DNA of 64,000 nt from an uncultured Prevotella sp. (GCA_900770395.1 CAAGKM010000024.1:186001-250000); one strand, 5' to 3'. Counted from the first letter of the stretch, positions 17,784 through 26,797 are shown. A program made the numbers and translations. Notes: generated by a model from the sequence alone, not told the origin.

Positions 17784-18887
17784 TTATTTTCTATGGCCTC
17801 TAACGTATGTGCCTTGTGCGGTGATGTTGCCGTTGCGGTCTTTCTCCACATATTTGCCGTCGCGCTTACCATCCTTGTAAGTTCCCTCAAAACGGTTGCC
17901 GTTCTTGTCCTCCTCAATGGCAGCACCATTGCGAAGCCCGTTCTTATACTCACCCTTAAACTTCGAGCCGTCATGGTGATGTTCCACACACATGCCGTCA
18001 ATCTCTCCGTTTTTGAATGTGCCCTCATACAAATCGCCGTTTTTTAGTCTCAGCTTGCCTTCGCCGCTGCGCTTGTCGGCATGCCACATTCCTATATACA
18101 CGTCGCCGTTCTTATAGTTCATAGTGCCTTGTCCCTGCTTGGCGCCGTCAACAAACTGACCTGTGTACTTGTTGCCGTTGGCATAATTGCAGATGCCCGT
18201 TCCCGTACGCTCGCCCTGAACATAGTCGCCCTGATAAACGTCGCCGTTGCGGAACTTGTATATTCCTTTGCCATGCTGTATGTCGTTGAGCCACTGACCT
18301 GTGTACACGTCACCGTCGGCATACTTGAACGTGCCTTGTCCCGAGCGCACATTATCCTTCCAGCTGCCGTCATATGAGCTGCCGTCGCCCCAGTGGAACA
18401 CACCCTTGCCGTTTTTCTTGTCGTTGAGCCACTCACCTTTATAATATGCACCACTGGCATAGGTATATGTGCCCTTGCCTGTGCGGCGGTCCTTACTCCA
18501 GTTGCCGTCATACTTGTCACCATTGTAATAGTACATCACTCCATGCCCGTCCTGCTCGTCGCGGAACCAGAGCCCAACATATTTGTTGTTGTTAGAGAAA
18601 TAATAGGTGCCGTGACCATGCTGGTGGTCCTGAAACCACTCACCCTCATACTTCTCTCCGTCGTTGAATGTGAAAGTGCCCTTCCCGTGGCGCTTGCCTT
18701 TTTGGTACTGTCCGTCATAGTGGTTGCCATTTGGGTAAACAACCCTGCCCTTACCGTGCGCCTTGCCTCCCTGAATTTCGCCATTATACACACCGCCGTC
18801 ACGTGTGTTCCACGTGCCGAGAGTGATACTTTGTGCGAACGACATTGCTGGAAGCAGCGATATCAATATGCTTATAAATTTTTTCAA
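17784..18887 (-). CDS. exported MORN-repeat protein
   Basis: A 367-residue protein with a signal peptide (MKKFISILISLLPAMSFAQS) followed by about fourteen 23-residue MORN repeats of the form YEGxWxxGxxxGxGxxxxxxG, from residue 28 to the end. MORN repeats form an elongated beta sheet and often bind lipids or proteins. The DNA is repetitive to match, with recurring GGCGACGT-type codons. It starts from a consensus promoter at 18917-18947 that is back to back with the kdsB promoter. The exact role is unknown. Confidence 0.9.
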   Translation of the reverse strand: MKKFISILISLLPAMSFAQSITLGTWNTRDGGVYNGEIQGGKAHGKGRVVYPNGNHYDGQYQKGKRHGKGTFTFNDGEKYEGEWFQDHQHGHGTYYFSNNNKYVGLWFRDEQDGHGVMYYYNGDKYDGNWSKDRRTGKGTYTYASGAYYKGEWLNDKKNGKGVFHWGDGSSYDGSWKDNVRSGQGTFKYADGDVYTGQWLNDIQHGKGIYKFRNGDVYQGDYVQGERTGTGICNYANGNKYTGQFVDGAKQGQGTMNYKNGDVYIGMWHADKRSGEGKLRLKNGDLYEGTFKNGEIDGMCVEHHHDGSKFKGEYKNGLRNGAAIEEDKNGNRFEGTYKDGKRDGKYVEKDRNGNITAQGTYVRGHRK

Positions 18888-18916
18888 AATAAGTTACTTT
18901 TTATAGAAATTCATGC

Positions 18917-18947
18917 CAAAGTTATAAAAAAATCCGTAAATGACAAA
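18917..18947 (-). promoter_or_regulatory. promoter of the MORN-repeat gene
   Basis: On the minus strand TTTG (18944-18947), a 19-nt spacer and TAACTTTG (18917-18924) match the phylum consensus exactly. Confidence 0.8.
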
Positions 18948-18964
18948 AAAGATTAGCTTTTTTA

Positions 18965-18995
18965 ACTGATATTATTGAGATATTTTATAACTTTG
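18965..18995 (+). promoter_or_regulatory. probable promoter of kdsB
   Basis: A perfect TAACTTTG -7 box (18988-18995) has only a weak -33 element (ACTG at 18965-18968, 19-nt spacer). The kdsB ATG is 33 nt downstream. Confidence 0.6.
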
Positions 18996-19027
18996 CACAG
19001 TTTTTAATCATAAAACACCACAATATT

Positions 19028-19777
19028 ATGAAATTTATAGGAATAATCCCAGCCCGTTACGCCTCCACCCGATTTCCGGGCAAACCGCTGGCAAAACTCG
19101 GAGGAAAGTATGTTGTCCAGCGTGTATACGAGCAAGTAGCGGATGTGCTCGACCATGCCTGCGTAGCCACTGACGATGAACGTATATACAATGCAGTGAC
19201 AGAATTTGGCGGCAATGCGGTAATGACACGCAGCGACCATAAGAGCGGCACCGACCGCATTGAGGAGGCTGTGGAAAAACTTGGAGGCGACTGGGACGTG
19301 ATTGTCAACATTCAGGGCGATGAGCCGTTCATACAGCGTGAGCAGATTGAGACTGTATGCCGGTGCTTCGACGATGCCGACACTCAGATTGCCACTCTCG
19401 GCAAACCGTTCGGCAACGACCTTTCGGCAATTCAAAATCCCAACTCACCGAAAATTGTCACCGACAACCGTGGGTTCGCAATGTACTTCTCACGCAGCGT
19501 AATTCCCTACTGCCGTGGCAAAGAAAGCGTGGAATGGCCATCAACCTTCCCGTATCTCAAGCACATAGGACTCTATGCCTACCGCCGCGAGGTGCTGCGC
19601 CAGATAACATCGCTTCCTCAAAGCCCGCTCGAGATTGCCGAGAGCCTCGAGCAGCTCCGCTGGCTGCAGAACGGCTATAAGATACGTGTGGGCATTACCG
19701 ACATTGAGACCATCGGTATTGACACCCCTGAGGATTTGGCACGCGCCGAGGAATTCCTGAAAAGTATCTTAGGATAA
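19028..19777 (+). CDS. kdsB: 3-deoxy-manno-octulosonate cytidylyltransferase (CMP-Kdo synthetase)
   Basis: A 249-residue cytosolic enzyme, normal length, that activates Kdo with CTP for lipopolysaccharide inner-core synthesis. Motifs: the nucleotide-binding PARYASTRFPGKPLAKLGGK (residues 8-27), ATDDERI, the metal Asp in NIQGDEPFI (about 94-102), and IETIGIDTPEDL near the C-terminus. It is a single gene ended by the hairpin at 19783-19849. Confidence 0.97.
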   Translation: MKFIGIIPARYASTRFPGKPLAKLGGKYVVQRVYEQVADVLDHACVATDDERIYNAVTEFGGNAVMTRSDHKSGTDRIEEAVEKLGGDWDVIVNIQGDEPFIQREQIETVCRCFDDADTQIATLGKPFGNDLSAIQNPNSPKIVTDNRGFAMYFSRSVIPYCRGKESVEWPSTFPYLKHIGLYAYRREVLRQITSLPQSPLEIAESLEQLRWLQNGYKIRVGITDIETIGIDTPEDLARAEEFLKSILG

Positions 19778-19782
19778 ACGGT

Positions 19783-19849
19783 AAAGTAAGTATAACTAAA
19801 ATGGCAAAGTAAGTATATCTTCTCATACCAAGTTAGTTATACTTACTTT
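19783..19849 (+). terminator. kdsB terminator hairpin
   Basis: A perfect 17-bp inverted repeat (AAAGTAAGTATAACTAA at 19783-19799 and its complement at 19833-19849) is followed by T residues. The 33-nt loop contains another copy of AAAGTAAGTATA (19806-19817). Confidence 0.7.
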
Positions 19850-19887
19850 TTTCTATAACTTAAATATGCGTAAACAACGGGAAAAAA

Positions 19888-19922
19888 CAAAACCGTAACA
19901 GCATCCTGCTGTTACGGTTTTG
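19888..19922 (-). terminator. terminator of the initiator tRNA gene
   Basis: A 16-bp inverted repeat (stem ends CGTAACAGCA / TGCTGTTACG, 3-nt loop) lies nine bases past the tRNA 3' end on the minus strand, with a run of A on the plus strand beyond it, i.e. a U tract in the transcript. Confidence 0.88.
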
Positions 19923-19930
19923 TCATTTAG

Positions 19931-20003
19931 TTGCGGAGGCAGGACTCGAACATGCGACCTCCAGGTTATGAGCCTGGCGAGCTACCAACTGCTCCACTCC
20001 GCG
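19931..20003 (-). tRNA. initiator tRNA-Met (CAU)
   Basis: The minus strand folds into a cloverleaf: acceptor CGCGGAG / CTCCGCA with the C1-A72 mismatch that marks bacterial initiator tRNA, D arm GAGC-AGTTGGTA-GCTC, anticodon arm CCAGG-CTCATAA-CCTGG with anticodon CAT, variable loop AGGTC, T arm GCATG-TTCGAGT-CCTGC. The CCA end is not encoded (ACTA follows). Two oddities: the anticodon stem has A29-U41 above two G-C pairs in place of the usual three G-C pairs, and the T stem has a U52/C62 mismatch. Confidence 0.93.
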
Positions 20004-20135
20004 ATGTTATTTCGCATTTGCGGGTGCAAAGGTACTGCTTTTTTTTGAAACCACCAAATATTTCTGCATTTTTTTTAAGAAAAGAGCGAATTTGGTCGTT
20101 TTTTACCTTTTTTGTGGCATTTTTTCGTCTAATTT

Positions 20136-20167
20136 CTTGCTCATTTAAATAATAATGAGTAATTTTG
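20136..20167 (+). promoter_or_regulatory. promoter of the tetR-fabG run
   Basis: CTTG (20136-20139), a 20-nt spacer and TAATTTTG (20160-20167) fit the phylum consensus with one -33 mismatch. Confidence 0.65.
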
Positions 20168-20209
20168 CACACGATACAAGAATTGTGCAATTGATAGCCA
20201 TCGGAAATT

Positions 20210-20803
20210 ATGTCAATATCAAAGACAAGACAAAAACTGGTAGATGTGGCAAGACAGCTCTTTGCAAAAAACGGGCTGGAAAACACTACAATGAACGACA
20301 TCGCCATTGCCTCGGGCAAGGGACGCCGCACGCTGTACACCTATTTTAAAAATAAAGAGGAAGTGTATTATGCCGTGATAAAGTGTGAGCTGGAACGTCT
20401 GTCGGACAAACTTGACGAGGTGGCGGCAAAGCGCACCCGACCGCAGGATAAGATAATAGAGCTTATCTATACTCATCTGAACATGATCAAGGAGACGGTG
20501 GTGCGCAACGGCAACCTCAGGGCAGAGTTCTTTAGGAATATATGGATGGTGGAGAAGGTGCGCAAGAATTTCGATGAGGACGAGATAGAGCTGTTCCGCA
20601 AGGTGTATGCCGAGGGAAAGGCGGACGGAGAGTTCGACATCGAGAACATTGAGCTTGTTGCCGATATCACGCACTACTGTATCAAAGGTCTGGAGGTGCC
20701 ATACATCTACGGACGGCTGGGGCACGGCATGACCGAGGAGACAAGTAAGCCGCTGGTGACAAGGGTGGTCTACGGCGCATTGGGAAAGTCGCTCATAAAA
20801 TGA
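20210..20803 (+). CDS. TetR/AcrR-family transcriptional regulator
   Basis: A 197-residue regulator. The N-terminal HTH domain is clear: KLVDVARQLFAKNGLENTTM, then NDIAIASGKGRRTLYTYFKN (residues about 28-47). The all-alpha ligand domain fills the rest. It lies 39 nt upstream of fabG in the same direction, so it may control fatty-acid synthesis, perhaps sensing acyl compounds; this is inferred only from position. The start ATG at 20210 is the first after the promoter. Confidence 0.92.
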   Translation: MSISKTRQKLVDVARQLFAKNGLENTTMNDIAIASGKGRRTLYTYFKNKEEVYYAVIKCELERLSDKLDEVAAKRTRPQDKIIELIYTHLNMIKETVVRNGNLRAEFFRNIWMVEKVRKNFDEDEIELFRKVYAEGKADGEFDIENIELVADITHYCIKGLEVPYIYGRLGHGMTEETSKPLVTRVVYGALGKSLIK

Positions 20804-20842
20804 CATAAATATTATAAATTTTAAATATAAAAAGAAACAAAA

Positions 20843-21589
20843 ATGGGTTTATTAAGTGGTAAGACAGCGCTGATTACAGGTGCTGCACGCGGTATCGGAA
20901 AAGCTATCGCGCTAAAATTTGCCGAGGAAGGTGCAAATATTGCATTTACTGACTTGGTGATTGACGAAAACGGAAAGGCAACAGAAGCAGAAATAGCAGC
21001 CAAGGGCGTAAAGGCTAAGGGATATGCGAGCAACGCTGCCGACTTTGCGCAGACAGAAGAGGTGGTTAAGGCTGTGAAGGAGGAGTTTGGCTCTATTGAC
21101 ATCCTCGTGAACAATGCCGGCATCACAAAGGACGGCTTGATGCTCCGCATGACCGAGCAGCAGTGGGACGCTGTGATTGCAGTTAACCTCAAGAGCGCTT
21201 TCAATTTCATCCACGCATGCGTTCCGGTGATGATGCGCCAGCGTGGTGGAAGCATCATCAACATGGCATCTGTGGTTGGTGTTCACGGCAATGCAGGTCA
21301 GGCAAACTATGCAGCGTCAAAGGCAGGACTGATTGCCCTTGCCAAGAGCGTGGCACAGGAGATGGGTCCGAAGGGCATACGCGCAAACGCCATTGCTCCA
21401 GGCTTTATCGAGACAGCCATGACAGCCGCTCTGCCCGATGCAGTGCGTGAGGAGTGGAAGAAGAAGATTCCATTGCGCCGTGGCGGTCAGACCGACGACA
21501 TCGCCAACGTTGCCACCTTCCTCGCAAGCGACATGTCAAGCTATGTGAGCGGTCAGGTTATTCAGGTCGACGGCGGCATGAACATGTAA
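20843..21589 (+). CDS. fabG: 3-oxoacyl-[acyl-carrier-protein] reductase
   Basis: A 248-residue short-chain dehydrogenase that uses NADPH to reduce 3-ketoacyl-ACP in fatty-acid elongation. It shows the TGAARGIGKAIA nucleotide loop (residues 12-23), the NNAG motif, the catalytic Ser in NMASVVGVHG, YAASKAGL (Tyr and Lys), and the C-terminal SGQVIQVDGGMNM typical of FabG. Length is normal. It is followed after 19 nt by a pseudouridine synthase gene. Confidence 0.94.
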   Translation: MGLLSGKTALITGAARGIGKAIALKFAEEGANIAFTDLVIDENGKATEAEIAAKGVKAKGYASNAADFAQTEEVVKAVKEEFGSIDILVNNAGITKDGLMLRMTEQQWDAVIAVNLKSAFNFIHACVPVMMRQRGGSIINMASVVGVHGNAGQANYAASKAGLIALAKSVAQEMGPKGIRANAIAPGFIETAMTAALPDAVREEWKKKIPLRRGGQTDDIANVATFLASDMSSYVSGQVIQVDGGMNM

Positions 21590-21608
21590 TTAGCTGATAA
21601 CAATAATC

Positions 21609-22271
21609 ATGACTGTTGTTTACGAAGACAATCATATTATAGTAGTAAATAAGGACAGCGGAGAAATCGTGCAGGGCGACAAGACTGGCGATACTCCGCT
21701 GTCGGATATTGTGAAGGAATACATCCGCAGGAAATACAACAAGCCTGGCAATGTGTTCCTCGGTGTTGTGCACCGTCTTGACCGCCCGGTGAGTGGACTT
21801 GTGGTGTTCGCAAAGACATCAAAGGCTCTGACGCGGCTCAATGAGATGTTCCGCACGGGCAACGTGCACAAAACCTATTGGGCTATAACCCGCAACACCC
21901 CACCCCAGCCATCCGGCAGACTTGAGCAGTGGATTGTGCGTAATGAGAAGCAGAACAAGAGCTATGCCTACAACTATGAGAAACCAGGCAGCAAAAAGGC
22001 AATACTTGAATACACAACCATTGGCACCAGTGACAACTACACCTTATTGGAAGTGCGTCTCATGACCGGCCGCCACCATCAGATACGCTGCCAGCTCGCA
22101 GCTATGGGATGCCCCATCAAGGGTGACTTGAAATACGGCGCGCGCCGCAGCAATCCCGATGGCTCGATATCGCTGATGTCGCACCACGTTGAGTTCATAC
22201 ATCCCGTAAGTAAGGAGACAATAAGTCTCACGGCACCGCTGCCGCCCCACTCTCTCTGGTCGGTATTTTAA
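21609..22271 (+). CDS. RluA-family pseudouridine synthase (short form without S4 domain)
   Basis: A 220-residue RNA pseudouridine synthase. The catalytic motif VVHRLDRPVSGLVVF (about 55-69) has the essential Asp of the RluA class, followed by KTYWAITRNTPP and LLEVRLMTGRHHQIRCQLAA. There is no N-terminal S4 domain, so it is closer to RluA/RluC-like short proteins or TruC than to RluD. The RNA target is not predictable from sequence. It is probably co-transcribed with fabG. Confidence 0.92.
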   Translation: MTVVYEDNHIIVVNKDSGEIVQGDKTGDTPLSDIVKEYIRRKYNKPGNVFLGVVHRLDRPVSGLVVFAKTSKALTRLNEMFRTGNVHKTYWAITRNTPPQPSGRLEQWIVRNEKQNKSYAYNYEKPGSKKAILEYTTIGTSDNYTLLEVRLMTGRHHQIRCQLAAMGCPIKGDLKYGARRSNPDGSISLMSHHVEFIHPVSKETISLTAPLPPHSLWSVF

Positions 22272-22429
22272 TTCAGAATTTATTTAACAAGAAGCGCTCT
22301 GAGAATCCGTTCCGTCTGTCCGAATGTACGGTCAAATAACGGCATGGCATACCCTTTTACATTATCCCCATTATAAATCAGTCTTAGGAATTATATGGTT
22401 TGGGATTTTTGTTGAGCAAGTTTGGAAAA

Positions 22430-22563
22430 TACCCGTTGGCGGAATTATTTTTTGTAATATTGGCAAAATTAGAGCGCTGACCGTCTCACAATATGTCAAC
22501 TACATTAATGGAGAACCAATTGGCAGAGTTAAGTACGCACTAACTTAATTCCGCCAACGGGTA
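22430..22563. repeat. 18-bp inverted repeat pair, with a third copy at 22994-23011
   Basis: TACCCGTTGGCGGAATTA (22430-22447) and its exact reverse complement (22546-22563) face each other across 98 bp. A third exact copy in the second orientation lies at 22994-23011. A minus-strand -7-like box (TAATTTTG, 22464-22471) lies inside the bracketed segment. This could be an invertible segment, or the ends of a small non-coding mobile repeat. Confidence 0.8.
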
Positions 22564-22694
22564 CTATGTAATAAATATTCTGAAAAATTTCCGCATAATT
22601 TTTTTTCATTCTGGAAAAAGAAAATGAATATTGATGCGGTTTTTAAACAAGACTAAAGTGAAACTTTTGAGCCGCCGAAGTTTAATCGTCGGCT

Positions 22695-22792
22695 GTTCGA
22701 ACAGTTTCTGCCGGACGTTCGAACATTTTTTTGAGTTTTGTCGAACACTTACAACAGAAATTGTTCGAACGTCCGGCAGAAATTGTTCGAAC
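22695..22792. repeat. five-unit GTTCGAAC array with 22-23 nt spacing
   Basis: GTTCGAAC occurs at 22695, 22717, 22763 and 22785, with a one-base-shorter GTCGAAC at 22740, so five units are spaced 22-23 nt apart. The outer pairs form a 30-bp inverted repeat with one mismatch (22695-22724 against 22763-22792), which would make a large hairpin if transcribed. Confidence 0.85.
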
Positions 22793-23135
22793 GTAAAAAA
22801 GTAAATAAACATAACAAACATAACATACTGATTTATAATATTTTATAAAACGTAGAATTCGGGCGTATTTTCGGCCGGGAAAGCGTTTGGATGATTTCAC
22901 GCGATTCTCAGAATACCTTTTGTCAGATTTTTTCTTTCACTAAAATATGTGTCATCTGTGGGACTAAAATAATACGGTGAATTGTTGTGGAATTAATTCC
23001 GCCAACGGGTAAGGTACTATATTTTTTTCATCCATGTAAGCGTTTATGAGAATTTAACGTTAAAAAAATACTTGCTTATGGAATTCGCCCGACCGCAACC
23101 AAAATAAAAAAAAAATTAAAATTAGTCTCTTTTAT

Positions 23136-23166
23136 TTTGTTTTATGCCCACTTATTCGTAACTTTG
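23136..23166 (+). promoter_or_regulatory. promoter of clpC
   Basis: TTTG (23136-23139), a 19-nt spacer and TAACTTTG (23159-23166) match the consensus. The clpC ATG is 85 nt downstream. Confidence 0.82.
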
Positions 23167-23250
23167 CATGATATTTGCAGTACATAATTTTTATGTAAGA
23201 TATTGTATAACGCAAATAAACTAAGGAAATAGGATAAGAAAACGAAAGTT

Positions 23251-25806
23251 ATGGAAAGTAAATTTTCAGATAAAATAACGGAAATAATATCCCTCAGCAG
23301 GAAAGAGGCGACACGGACAGCATGCAAATTCGTGGCACCAGAGCATCTGTTACTTGCAATGTTCAAACTGGAGGGGGGAATGACCAACAACATTCTGAGA
23401 ACTCTTAACACCGACATAGCAAAAATAAAAGCTACGCTGGAGGAGCAGGTAAAGGTAAACTACACCACGAACGAGCCTGTAACCGGTGAGCTGGCATTTA
23501 GTCCTCTTGCAAGCAACATTTTGAGACTTGCAGTGCTTGAGGCTCGGCTTGACGGAGTGCAGGAAGTTGAGGAGCATCACATGTTGGAGGCTATGCTCCA
23601 CGACGCTGCAAAGAATGGAGTACGCGAGGTGCTGGAGGAGAACAACGTGAACTATGCGGATCTGAAAAACATGCTCAGCAAGAAGGAGAACACCAGCAAC
23701 AACGCACGATACACTGATGACGATGATGAGTTTGAGGACGAGTTTGAGGAGGTGGGCACAAATGGCGGTTCAATGAGAAATGCGCAGCCTGCCACTGGCA
23801 CATCGACAAAGAAAAGCACCAAAACTCCTGTGCTCGACAACTTCGGTGTGGATCTCACACGATGGGCAGCCGAAGGTAAACTCGACCCTGTTGTGGGACG
23901 TGACAAGGAGATTATCCGTGTGCTTGAGATTCTCGGACGGCGCAAGAAGAACAACCCTATTCTTATAGGTGAGCCGGGTGTGGGTAAGAGTGCCATCGTG
24001 GAGGGACTGGCACAGATGATTGCCGACAAGAAAAGCTCGCCAGTGCTTTATGGCAAACGGCTTGTAAGTCTTGACATGACAGGAATGGTGGCGGGCACAA
24101 AGTACCGTGGACAGTTTGAGGAGCGCATGAGACAGTTGCTCAAGGAACTTGAGAGCAACCACAATATCATACTTTTTATTGACGAGATACACACAATGAT
24201 TGGAGCTGGTGGCGCACCGGGCACAATGGATGCCGCCAACATACTGAAACCAGCTTTGGCACGGGGCACAATACAGTGCATCGGTGCCACGACACTCGAT
24301 GAATACCGCAATTCGGTAGAAAAGGACGGAGCATTGGAGCGTAGGTTCCAAAAGGTGATTGTGGAACAGACAACACCTGAGCAGACACTGCAGATACTGC
24401 ATAACATCAAGGGACGCTACGAGGACCATCATCATGTGGAATACAGCGGAGATGCCATTATGGCATGTGTCAAAATGACAGAGCGCTATGTCACTGACCG
24501 TCAGTTCCCCGATAAGGCAATCGACGCCCTCGATGAAGCTGGCTCAAAGGTGTTTATCAGCAATGCGCAGATGCCGCCCGAGATTCAGAAGGCAGAGGAG
24601 GAGCTGAATGCCGTGATAGAGAAAAAGAACTCGGCAGTGAGCAACCAAAACTTTGAGCTTGCGGCAAGCTACCGTGACCGTCAGACAAAATTGGAGAAAG
24701 AGCTTCAGACAATGAAGGATGACTGGAACGGAGGTTCGCTGAAGCGCCTGTCAGTGACCGATGACGACGTTGCCAACGTTGTGTCACAAATGAGCGGAAT
24801 ACCTGTGCAGCGTATTGCTGAGGATGAGGGCGCAAAGCTCAGAAACATGGCTGAGGAGCTCAACAAGAGCGTTGTGGCACAGGAAAAGGCTATTGAGAAG
24901 ATAAGCAAGGCCATATTGCGTAACCGTGTGGGGCTGCGCGACCCGGGACACCCGATAGGCGTGTTCATGTTCCTCGGTCCTACAGGTGTTGGAAAGACTT
25001 ATCTTGCAAAGAAATTAGCAGAGCTTATGTTTGGCTCGGCAGACAACTTGATACGTATTGATATGAGTGAATATACCGAGAGCTTCACCACATCAAGACT
25101 AACAGGAGCGCCTCCGGGATACGTGGGATATGAGCAGGGTGGACAACTCACAGAGAAAGTGAGGCGTAAACCCTACTCCATCGTGCTGCTTGACGAGATT
25201 GAGAAGGCTCACGGCAACGTGTTCAACATGCTGTTGCAGGTGCTCGATGAAGGACGGTTGACTGACGGTAACGGACGCTTGGTTGACTTCCGCAACACAG
25301 TTATCATTATGACCAGCAACGCCGGCACACGTCAGCTCAAAGACTTCTCAAATGGTGTGGGATTCAATGCTGCACGTATGGGTATCGTAGCTGACGAAAA
25401 AGACAAAGAATATGCCCGAGGCATCATACAGAAAGCTCTGAGCAAGCAGTTCGCGCCCGAGTTTCTCAACCGTCTCGACGAGATAATAACCTTTGACCAA
25501 CTCGATCTTGAGGCAATAAAGAAGATCGTGGACATTGAGCTGCGCGGACTCACAAAACGTGTGGAGCAGATTGGCTACAAATTGAATGTCACCGATGAAG
25601 CCAAGACATTCGTGGCAGAAAAGGGTTACGACGTGCAGTTTGGGGCACGTCCGCTGAAGCGTGCTATACAGTCGTATATCGAGGACCATCTCAGCGAGCT
25701 TATTGTCAACGGCAATCTGCAGCCTGGTCAGACAATCACTGTGGACAGGGCGGACATTGACAAAGAATACAAAAATGAGCCCCAAACTGAGAATTCTAAC
25801 ATATAA
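23251..25806 (+). CDS. clpC: ATP-dependent Clp protease ATP-binding subunit ClpC
   Basis: An 851-residue Hsp100 unfoldase. Seen in order: N-terminal Clp repeats (about 1-150), an acidic linker (TDDDDEFEDEFEEV), the first AAA+ domain with Walker A GEPGVGKSA and Walker B ILFIDEIHTM, a short middle region with a UVR-like motif (AVSNQNFELAASYRDRQTKL, about 471-490), and the second AAA+ domain with GPTGVGKTYL and VLLDEIEKAH. The short middle region points to ClpC rather than ClpB. It should deliver substrates to ClpP; the housekeeping clpP gene is not in this window. Confidence 0.94.
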   Translation: MESKFSDKITEIISLSRKEATRTACKFVAPEHLLLAMFKLEGGMTNNILRTLNTDIAKIKATLEEQVKVNYTTNEPVTGELAFSPLASNILRLAVLEARLDGVQEVEEHHMLEAMLHDAAKNGVREVLEENNVNYADLKNMLSKKENTSNNARYTDDDDEFEDEFEEVGTNGGSMRNAQPATGTSTKKSTKTPVLDNFGVDLTRWAAEGKLDPVVGRDKEIIRVLEILGRRKKNNPILIGEPGVGKSAIVEGLAQMIADKKSSPVLYGKRLVSLDMTGMVAGTKYRGQFEERMRQLLKELESNHNIILFIDEIHTMIGAGGAPGTMDAANILKPALARGTIQCIGATTLDEYRNSVEKDGALERRFQKVIVEQTTPEQTLQILHNIKGRYEDHHHVEYSGDAIMACVKMTERYVTDRQFPDKAIDALDEAGSKVFISNAQMPPEIQKAEEELNAVIEKKNSAVSNQNFELAASYRDRQTKLEKELQTMKDDWNGGSLKRLSVTDDDVANVVSQMSGIPVQRIAEDEGAKLRNMAEELNKSVVAQEKAIEKISKAILRNRVGLRDPGHPIGVFMFLGPTGVGKTYLAKKLAELMFGSADNLIRIDMSEYTESFTTSRLTGAPPGYVGYEQGGQLTEKVRRKPYSIVLLDEIEKAHGNVFNMLLQVLDEGRLTDGNGRLVDFRNTVIIMTSNAGTRQLKDFSNGVGFNAARMGIVADEKDKEYARGIIQKALSKQFAPEFLNRLDEIITFDQLDLEAIKKIVDIELRGLTKRVEQIGYKLNVTDEAKTFVAEKGYDVQFGARPLKRAIQSYIEDHLSELIVNGNLQPGQTITVDRADIDKEYKNEPQTENSNI

Positions 25807-25828
25807 CATAATAAATTAAGGTATAACA

Positions 25829-26797
25829 TTGATAGAGAAACATATTGTACTTGAGGACATCGACCCCGTAATGTTTTACGGTGCAGGCAACGGAAACTTG
25901 CAGATGCTTAGGTCGCTCTATCCCAAACTGCGCATTGTGGCGCGCGACAACGTGATAAGGGTGCTTGGTGATGAGGAGCAGATGTGCGCCTTTGAGGAGA
26001 ACACCGAGACACTGCGCAAGCATGTGCTGAAATTTAACAGCCTCACCAGCGAGGACATTCTCGATGTGGTGAAAGGCGGACACATAGCTGAGGAGGTGCC
26101 AAGCGGAGTGTTGATTTACAGTGTGATGGGACGCCCCATAAAAGCACGCACCGACAACCAGCAGCAGCTTATTGACGCATACACCAACAACGATATGGTG
26201 TTTGCCGTGGGTCCTGCGGGAACAGGAAAGACATATCTGAGCATCGCACTGGCAGTGAAGGCACTGAAGGACAAGGTGATAAAGAAGATTGTGCTGAGCC
26301 GCCCGGCGGTTGAGGCTGGCGAGAAACTTGGATTTCTGCCCGGCGATATGAAGGACAAGATTGACCCTTATCTACAACCGCTCTATGATGCGCTCGAGGA
26401 CATGATACCTGCCGCAAAACTGCAGGAGATGATGGACAAGAACATCATACAGATAGCTCCGCTCGCTTTCATGCGAGGCAGAACACTGAACGATGCCGTG
26501 GTGATACTCGATGAGGCACAGAACACCACACCGGCACAGATAAGGATGTTCCTCACCCGAATGGGCTGGAACACAAAAATGATAATCACTGGCGACAAGA
26601 CGCAGATAGACCTGCCACGACAGCAGAAGAGCGGACTGAATGAGGTGCTTGAGATTCTCGACAATGTTGAGGGAATAGGCATTGTGAATCTCACAAAGAA
26701 GGACATTGTGCGCCACAAGTTAGTGACAAAGATAGTGAACGCCTTTGAGAAGTATGACGCCGCTATGGCTAAGGCAGAGCAAGAAGCTAAGAATTAA
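25829..26797 (+). CDS. PhoH-family ATPase
   Basis: A 322-residue PhoH-like protein. Walker A is GPAGTGKTYLSIALA (about 130-144), Walker B is AVVILDEAQNTTP, and a KH-like N-terminal region precedes them (LRIVARDNVIRVLGDEEQMC). PhoH proteins are RNA-linked ATPases or helicases; the precise role is unclear. The only start giving this product is TTG at 25829, 22 nt after clpC. It precedes purC in the same direction. Confidence 0.9.
   Translation: MIEKHIVLEDIDPVMFYGAGNGNLQMLRSLYPKLRIVARDNVIRVLGDEEQMCAFEENTETLRKHVLKFNSLTSEDILDVVKGGHIAEEVPSGVLIYSVMGRPIKARTDNQQQLIDAYTNNDMVFAVGPAGTGKTYLSIALAVKALKDKVIKKIVLSRPAVEAGEKLGFLPGDMKDKIDPYLQPLYDALEDMIPAAKLQEMMDKNIIQIAPLAFMRGRTLNDAVVILDEAQNTTPAQIRMFLTRMGWNTKMIITGDKTQIDLPRQQKSGLNEVLEILDNVEGIGIVNLTKKDIVRHKLVTKIVNAFEKYDAAMAKAEQEAKN

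Larger units (their letters stand above)
22272..23135. other. 864-bp gene-free stretch with two repeat systems
   Basis: No believable coding frame is present; the longest open frames (about 70 codons) are AT-rich and without family features. The stretch holds three exact copies of an 18-bp word (22430, 22546, 22994) and a five-unit GTTCGAAC array (22695-22792). No tRNA or known riboswitch fold was recognised. Confidence 0.7.

Noticed and set aside
17784..18887. Regular DNA repeats in this stretch as a CRISPR-like array
   Set aside because: The periodicity follows the 23-residue MORN repeats of a coding gene; no spacers or cas genes exist.
19888..19922. Hairpin near 19.9 kb as a regulatory RNA
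   Set aside because: It lies directly after the tRNA 3' end with a U tract on the minus strand, so a terminator explains it.
22324..22548. A 74-codon frame in the gap before clpC
   Set aside because: It crosses the 18-bp inverted repeat, lacks a promoter and resembles no family.
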